The notes under the pieces were generated by a model that had not been told where the DNA came from, ran no database searches, and saw only the letters and a program-made list of their open reading frames with translations. Below, in pieces: positions 59,974 to 64,000 of a stretch of DNA of 64,000 bases (position 1 is the stretch's first letter; every line of letters begins with the position of its first letter). A program made the position numbers and the translations under genes. Origin of the DNA: Bacteroidia bacterium (GTDB lineage Bacteria; Bacteroidota; Bacteroidia; Chitinophagales; Chitinophagaceae); assembly GCA_030427635.1 (NCBI GenBank), contig JAUIBA010000005.1, forward strand, positions 150,854-214,853. The letters are read 5' to 3'.

Positions 59974-60900
59974 ATGAATATCAGAAACCGCCCTTTATTA
60001 TATTTTGCTTCCGGTACTATACTGGGTGCGGCTGTGGTTGCGGCTATTGCCGGACGCGGTCTGGACCCCGGCACTACCAATGTAGAAATGTCTGATGACG
60101 GGCGGCCACACTACCGCTGGCATCCGCCCCACACCCCTCGCACCATGGAATTCTGCGGTGAAAAAGTACCGCTGGAAAAATGGGAGATAAGGGAAAAGCT
60201 GGACAGAGAGGTACTTATTAATTCGTATATGCACGGAACCCAGCTCTACATTCTGAAGCTGGCAGGAAGATATTTCCCCATCATAGAAGAAAGACTGAAG
60301 GCAAATGGTATGCCTGAAGACCTGAAATATGTGTGTGTAGCTGAAAGCGCTCTGCAACAGAATGCATGGTCGCCGGTGGGAGCTGCCAGTTTCTGGCAGT
60401 TTATGAAAGATACGGGACCGGCATACGGACTGGAAATAAACAGTGAGGTAGACGAAAGGTTTCATGTAGTAAAAGCTACAGATGCGGCCTGTATGTACCT
60501 GAAACGCGCGTATGAAAAATTTGGCTCATGGACGGCGGCTGTAGCATCCTACAATTGCGGCATGGGCGGCTATAACAAGCAGTCAGAATTTCAGCAGTCA
60601 TCCAACTATTACGACCTGATATTCCCGGAAGAAACAAACAGATATGTATTCAGAATTCTGGCTTTTAAACACCTTATGACCAACCCAAGACGTGCGGGTC
60701 TGATGGTAGATGAGACAGAGGCCTATAAACCATTAAGTTACCGCACAGTAGCAGTAACCCAAACAATACCCGACCTTGCGGACTTTGCGATAGCAAACGG
60801 TACCAGCTACAAAATGCTGAAGTTATATAACCCCTGGTTGCGAGCGCATAAACTCACAGTGAAGGCAGGTAAAAGTTATGAGATACAACTACCTCAGTAA
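59974..60900 (+). CDS. Lytic transglycosylase with LysM-like end
   Basis: 308 residues. N-terminal anchor (about 5-25), SLT domain with catalytic Glu in CVAESALQQNAWSPVGAASF WQFM and ASYNCGMGG, then a LysM-like C-terminus (IPDLADFAIANGTSYKML). Cleaves peptidoglycan in the periplasm (MltD-like). Confidence 0.93.
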   Translation: MNIRNRPLLYFASGTILGAAVVAAIAGRGLDPGTTNVEMSDDGRPHYRWHPPHTPRTMEFCGEKVPLEKWEIREKLDREVLINSYMHGTQLYILKLAGRYFPIIEERLKANGMPEDLKYVCVAESALQQNAWSPVGAASFWQFMKDTGPAYGLEINSEVDERFHVVKATDAACMYLKRAYEKFGSWTAAVASYNCGMGGYNKQSEFQQSSNYYDLIFPEETNRYVFRILAFKHLMTNPRRAGLMVDETEAYKPLSYRTVAVTQTIPDLADFAIANGTSYKMLKLYNPWLRAHKLTVKAGKSYEIQLPQ

Positions 60901-60976
60901 TATGAGAGTGGTATAATGCTCATCTCTTCTCATTCTATATGAGTGCCCTGCCAGAAATGCATTAAAGTGTTTTTGC

Positions 60977-63448
60977 ATGGCTTATTATAAAAAGAACAAT
61001 GAACGGCATATAAGTGTACACACACGGCAACAGTCCCGGATATGGGGTGCGTTGCTTAGTGTACTTACTCTACTGTGGGTGTATATACTAAATACACCCA
61101 TCGGGGCATTGCCTCCACTGGGTAAAATACTGGACCCACAAAGTGGCTGTATGGCAAATGCAGAACCGGTAAAAAAGAGTTTTGACCTGAACAGGGCAAT
61201 GTCTGGCATATCGAAAGACAGTAAAGTGTGGTATGACGACAGACTTGTGCCCCATATACAGGCAGCCAATGACCATGACCTGTACTATATACAGGGATAT
61301 GTACATGCAACCTTTCGCCTGTGGCAGATGGATATGCAGACCCGTGCCGCTGCAGGAAGACTGAGCGAAGTAGCAGGCGAAAAGACCTTTGAATTTGACA
61401 GAAAACAACGGCGTAAGGGTATGGTGTATGCTGCTGAAAACTCTCTGAGAGCAGCTGAAGACGACCCTCGCACCAAAGAAATGCTGGATGCCTATACTGC
61501 GGGTATTAATGCTGTAATTTCATCATTGAGCTACAGCTCATACCCCATAGAGTATAAGCTGATGAATTTTGTGCCGGAGCCATGGAGCAACATAAAAAGT
61601 ATCCTGCTCATGAAATACATGGCTGATGACCTGACCGGAAAAACAGATGATATAGCCCACTCCTATTTCAGAACCATCCTTTTACCGGACAATTACAACA
61701 ATCTATTCCCGGATAAGATAGCCGGCAGTACCCCTGTGATACCGGAAGGGACTCATTATCCCCCGGCCAGCCTCCCTACCCCGGTGGCACCGCAGGAGCA
61801 AAATGCTTTCCCCGCCTACAAAGCAGAAGACTTTGGCTATGAGCGGGAAGAAGGAAAAGGTAGTAATAACTGGGCTGTGCGAGGAACAAAGACGAAATCC
61901 GGTGTACCGATATTGTGTAATGACCCTCACCTGGCCCTTAATCTGCCCTCGCTATGGTATGAGGTACAATTACAAACCCCTGATATGAATGTGTATGGCG
62001 CATCGCTACCGGGAGCACCCGGGGTAGTAATAGGCTTTAATGACCATATATCATGGGGACTGACCAATAACTACCGGGATGTAAAAGACTATTACGAAAT
62101 AAAGACTGTAAAGGGGAACCCGGATAAATACTGGTTCAGCGACAAGCAAGTACCCTTTAAAAAACGCATAGAGCACATACAGGTAAAAGGACAGGACACA
62201 TACGCAGATACCGTAAGGTATACGCTGCATGGCCCACTGATATATGACGAACAGTATAATGAAAACGGCAGCCTGAAAAGGCCGCTGGCGGTGTGCTGGA
62301 TGGGCCATAAAGCATCTAATGAGATGCTTGCTGTATATATGCTGAACAGAGCTGCTAAGTACAATGAGTTTACAGAAGCTATACAACACTTTGAATGCCC
62401 GGCGCAGAATATGATATATGCCGACAAGGCGGGCAATATAGCACTGTGGGGGCAGGGCCGCTTTGTAAACAAATGGTATAACCAGGGTGAATTTGTAATG
62501 AATGGCTGGGACAGCTCTACACTATGGGGAGATTATATACCTATGAATGAGAACCCACATGCAATGAATCCGGAGCAGGGATTTCTCAGCTCAGCCAATC
62601 AATGCGTTACGGATAGCACATATCCTTACTGGTACAATGGCGACTACTCTGAGTTAAGAGCATGGCGTATAAATCAGGCACTATCAGAAATGTCTGACAT
62701 TACGGTCAGCGACATGTTTGCATTACAAAATGATGACTACTCTATACTGGCCGGTACTATACTGCCTGTAATGCTGGGCTACTGCCAGGATATAAACAAC
62801 AACAAGTATCTGGATACCTTACGCAACTGGGATGGACGACTTACCGCAACCAGTATGGCCGGAACAATCTTTCAGCTATGGTGGCGCAATGTGTATCTGG
62901 GTATATGGAATGATGACCTGGGCCATTCTCCGGACCACCTTTTGCCACTGGCAGAAAGAACAATGCAGCTAATGATTACCGACACTACCCTGCGGTACTA
63001 TGATGACAGAGCAACACCGGAGAAAGAAACACTGCGGGATATTGTAAGACGCAGCTTAACCCGTACTACTGACAGCCTGACCAGAAAATCGAAAGAGGAA
63101 AGCCTGGAATGGTATCTGGCAAAGAATACGTCTGTTACCCATCTGGCAAAAATCCCTGCATTCAGCTTCCCGGGTCTGAAAACGGGTGGCTGGGGTAATA
63201 CTGTAAATGCAATGAAAGGCAATCACGGCCCATCGTGGCGCATGGTAGTACAAATGAGTAAGGAAACAGAAGCCTGGGGTGTGTACCCGGGTGGACAATC
63301 CGGCAACCCGGGCAGCAGATACTATGCTACGTTTCTTCCGAACTGGGTAGAAGGAAAGTACTACAGATTACTCTTCCTTTCTCCCCAGACTACAGGGCAG
63401 GATGCCCGTATCATTTATACGTGGAACTTAAAACCTGCCGGTAAATAA
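60977..63448 (+). CDS. Penicillin-acylase-family (Ntn) hydrolase
   Basis: 823 residues. N-terminal membrane helix (about 20-40), alpha-chain part, catalytic Ser at the autoprocessing site GSNNWAV (about residue 295), NDPHL, then the beta-chain. Cleaves an amide; substrate not predictable (acyl-homoserine lactones, beta-lactams or peptides). Confidence 0.93.
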   Translation: MAYYKKNNERHISVHTRQQSRIWGALLSVLTLLWVYILNTPIGALPPLGKILDPQSGCMANAEPVKKSFDLNRAMSGISKDSKVWYDDRLVPHIQAANDHDLYYIQGYVHATFRLWQMDMQTRAAAGRLSEVAGEKTFEFDRKQRRKGMVYAAENSLRAAEDDPRTKEMLDAYTAGINAVISSLSYSSYPIEYKLMNFVPEPWSNIKSILLMKYMADDLTGKTDDIAHSYFRTILLPDNYNNLFPDKIAGSTPVIPEGTHYPPASLPTPVAPQEQNAFPAYKAEDFGYEREEGKGSNNWAVRGTKTKSGVPILCNDPHLALNLPSLWYEVQLQTPDMNVYGASLPGAPGVVIGFNDHISWGLTNNYRDVKDYYEIKTVKGNPDKYWFSDKQVPFKKRIEHIQVKGQDTYADTVRYTLHGPLIYDEQYNENGSLKRPLAVCWMGHKASNEMLAVYMLNRAAKYNEFTEAIQHFECPAQNMIYADKAGNIALWGQGRFVNKWYNQGEFVMNGWDSSTLWGDYIPMNENPHAMNPEQGFLSSANQCVTDSTYPYWYNGDYSELRAWRINQALSEMSDITVSDMFALQNDDYSILAGTILPVMLGYCQDINNNKYLDTLRNWDGRLTATSMAGTIFQLWWRNVYLGIWNDDLGHSPDHLLPLAERTMQLMITDTTLRYYDDRATPEKETLRDIVRRSLTRTTDSLTRKSKEESLEWYLAKNTSVTHLAKIPAFSFPGLKTGGWGNTVNAMKGNHGPSWRMVVQMSKETEAWGVYPGGQSGNPGSRYYATFLPNWVEGKYYRLLFLSPQTTGQDARIIYTWNLKPAGK

Positions 63449-63789
63449 TGAGATATCTGACAACTATTATCAGTATTGCTATAGCATGTGCATTACTTCA
63501 GTCGGTGCTGCCCTGGTGGTCTATAGCCTTAGCATCATTTGTGGTATCACTGCTCACTGCACTGCGCCCTGGCAGAGCATTTATTGCCGGTTTTTCGGGT
63601 GTGGCATTATGGTGGCTTATCTTAGGTATTATCCGTGACGTAAGGAACGAACACATTCTTTCATCAAAACTTGCGGTATTATTTCATCTGCCCGGTTATA
63701 TATCTTATCTGGTCTTTGCTATGATAATAGGAGGGCTGACCGGAGGAGTGGCAGCTACTGCCGCAGCCATGCTAAACAGAAAGAGATAG
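63448..63789 (+). CDS. Small membrane protein, coupled to the acylase gene
   Basis: 113 residues with three to four membrane helices (TTIISIAIACALLQSV; WWSIALASFVVSLL; GFSGVALWWLILGII; YISYLVFAMIIGGLTGG). Its ATG overlaps the acylase stop by one base, so translation is coupled. Unknown. Confidence 0.7.
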   Translation: MRYLTTIISIAIACALLQSVLPWWSIALASFVVSLLTALRPGRAFIAGFSGVALWWLILGIIRDVRNEHILSSKLAVLFHLPGYISYLVFAMIIGGLTGGVAATAAAMLNRKR

Positions 63790-63838
63790 GACTAACTGCC
63801 GCTTTACATCCTGTACCAAACGATATATACATACAATA

Positions 63839-63866
63839 AGCCCGGGTCAGAAAAGTGACCCGGGCT
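63839..63866. terminator. Terminator after the acylase operon
   Basis: Perfect 11-bp stem (63839-63849 with 63856-63866; AGCCCGGGTCA arms), 6-nt loop, then ATTATTTTG on the plus strand. Ends the plus-strand operon. Confidence 0.8.
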
Positions 63867-63935
63867 ATTATTTTGATATATAGGCCAAAAATGGTTGGTA
63901 AAATCTGCTGTAATCCTTTACTGCATTGATTTTGG

Positions 63936-63971
63936 AAGAAGTTTATTGAAATTAGTTTCAATAAACTTCTT
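63936..63971. repeat. AT-rich perfect hairpin at the window end
   Basis: A 16-bp perfect inverted repeat (63936-63951 with 63956-63971), tetraloop TTAG. AT-rich and followed by TGCTTTATGG, so it may be a terminator of a gene beyond the edge or a protein-binding site. No gene seen from 63790 to the end. Confidence 0.55.
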
Positions 63972-64000
63972 TGCTTTATGGTTACTTCAAAAAAAAGCGA

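Overview
The window reads as a chromosome segment of a Bacteroidota bacterium, probably of a Chitinophaga-like lineage. The evidence is a TonB-dependent receptor of the outer-membrane beta-barrel type, Kdo transferase, Bacteroidota-type promoters (TTTG, 19 bp, TAnnTTTG), weak A-rich ribosome sites and many signal peptides ending in AxAQ. No database was available, so family names rest on motifs and gene order.

Positions 1 to about 29,110 are the right-hand part of a tailed-phage prophage with an HK97-type head. Almost all genes run on the minus strand. From right to left it holds: a CI/LexA-like repressor (plus strand) facing a small Cro-like gene across an operator region (28,088-28,173); an early recombination and replication block (DnaA-domain-IV-like protein, ERF annealing protein, an odd DnaQ-like exonuclease, a NinB-like protein, SF2 helicase, C5 methyltransferase, DUF1376 protein with origin-like iterons, DnaB helicase, DUF3127 and ASCH proteins, a clamp-like protein, two nuclease-fold proteins); a cargo zone (12.8-15 kb) with small genes on both strands; and the packaging and head block (ParB-methyltransferase fusion, small and large terminase, portal, protease, capsid, connector, further virion proteins). 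The left end is cut off, so tail, lysis and integrase genes are not seen. The right end lies in the 3' half of a tRNA-Arg(UCU) gene (29,107-29,150), which I take as one attachment site. Three 138-bp tandem copies follow. They are degenerate tRNA-like units, each with a 20-bp perfect palindrome inserted in the anticodon loop.

Four minus-strand sites in the prophage share an unusual promoter layout: a 13-bp element (GGTAAAGTATAAC), exactly 26 bp, then a TAnnTTTG-like -7 box. They stand ahead of the packaging/head genes and look like activator-dependent late promoters.

From 29.7 kb on the genes are host or accessory: a methyltransferase-like protein, a lipoprotein-like protein, a RibD-type reductase, an HTH protein and an AT-rich GIY-YIG-like (T5orf172) gene; a lipoamide block (lpd, OsmC-like, outer-membrane protein, lipA, cupin); and a TonB-type receptor. 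A type I restriction-modification operon follows (hsdM, then an AbiF-like HEPN protein, a small protein, hsdS, DUF4268, an unknown protein, hsdR; 40.9-49.2 kb). Its hsdM-abiF gap contains a short plus-strand transcription unit with a consensus promoter, hairpin and T-tract, a candidate AbiF-associated non-coding RNA. The right end holds housekeeping and envelope genes: S41 protease, ilvE, EamA transporter, VOC protein, wecB with two glycosyltransferase genes, kdtA, ruvX, a lytic transglycosylase and a penicillin-acylase-type hydrolase.
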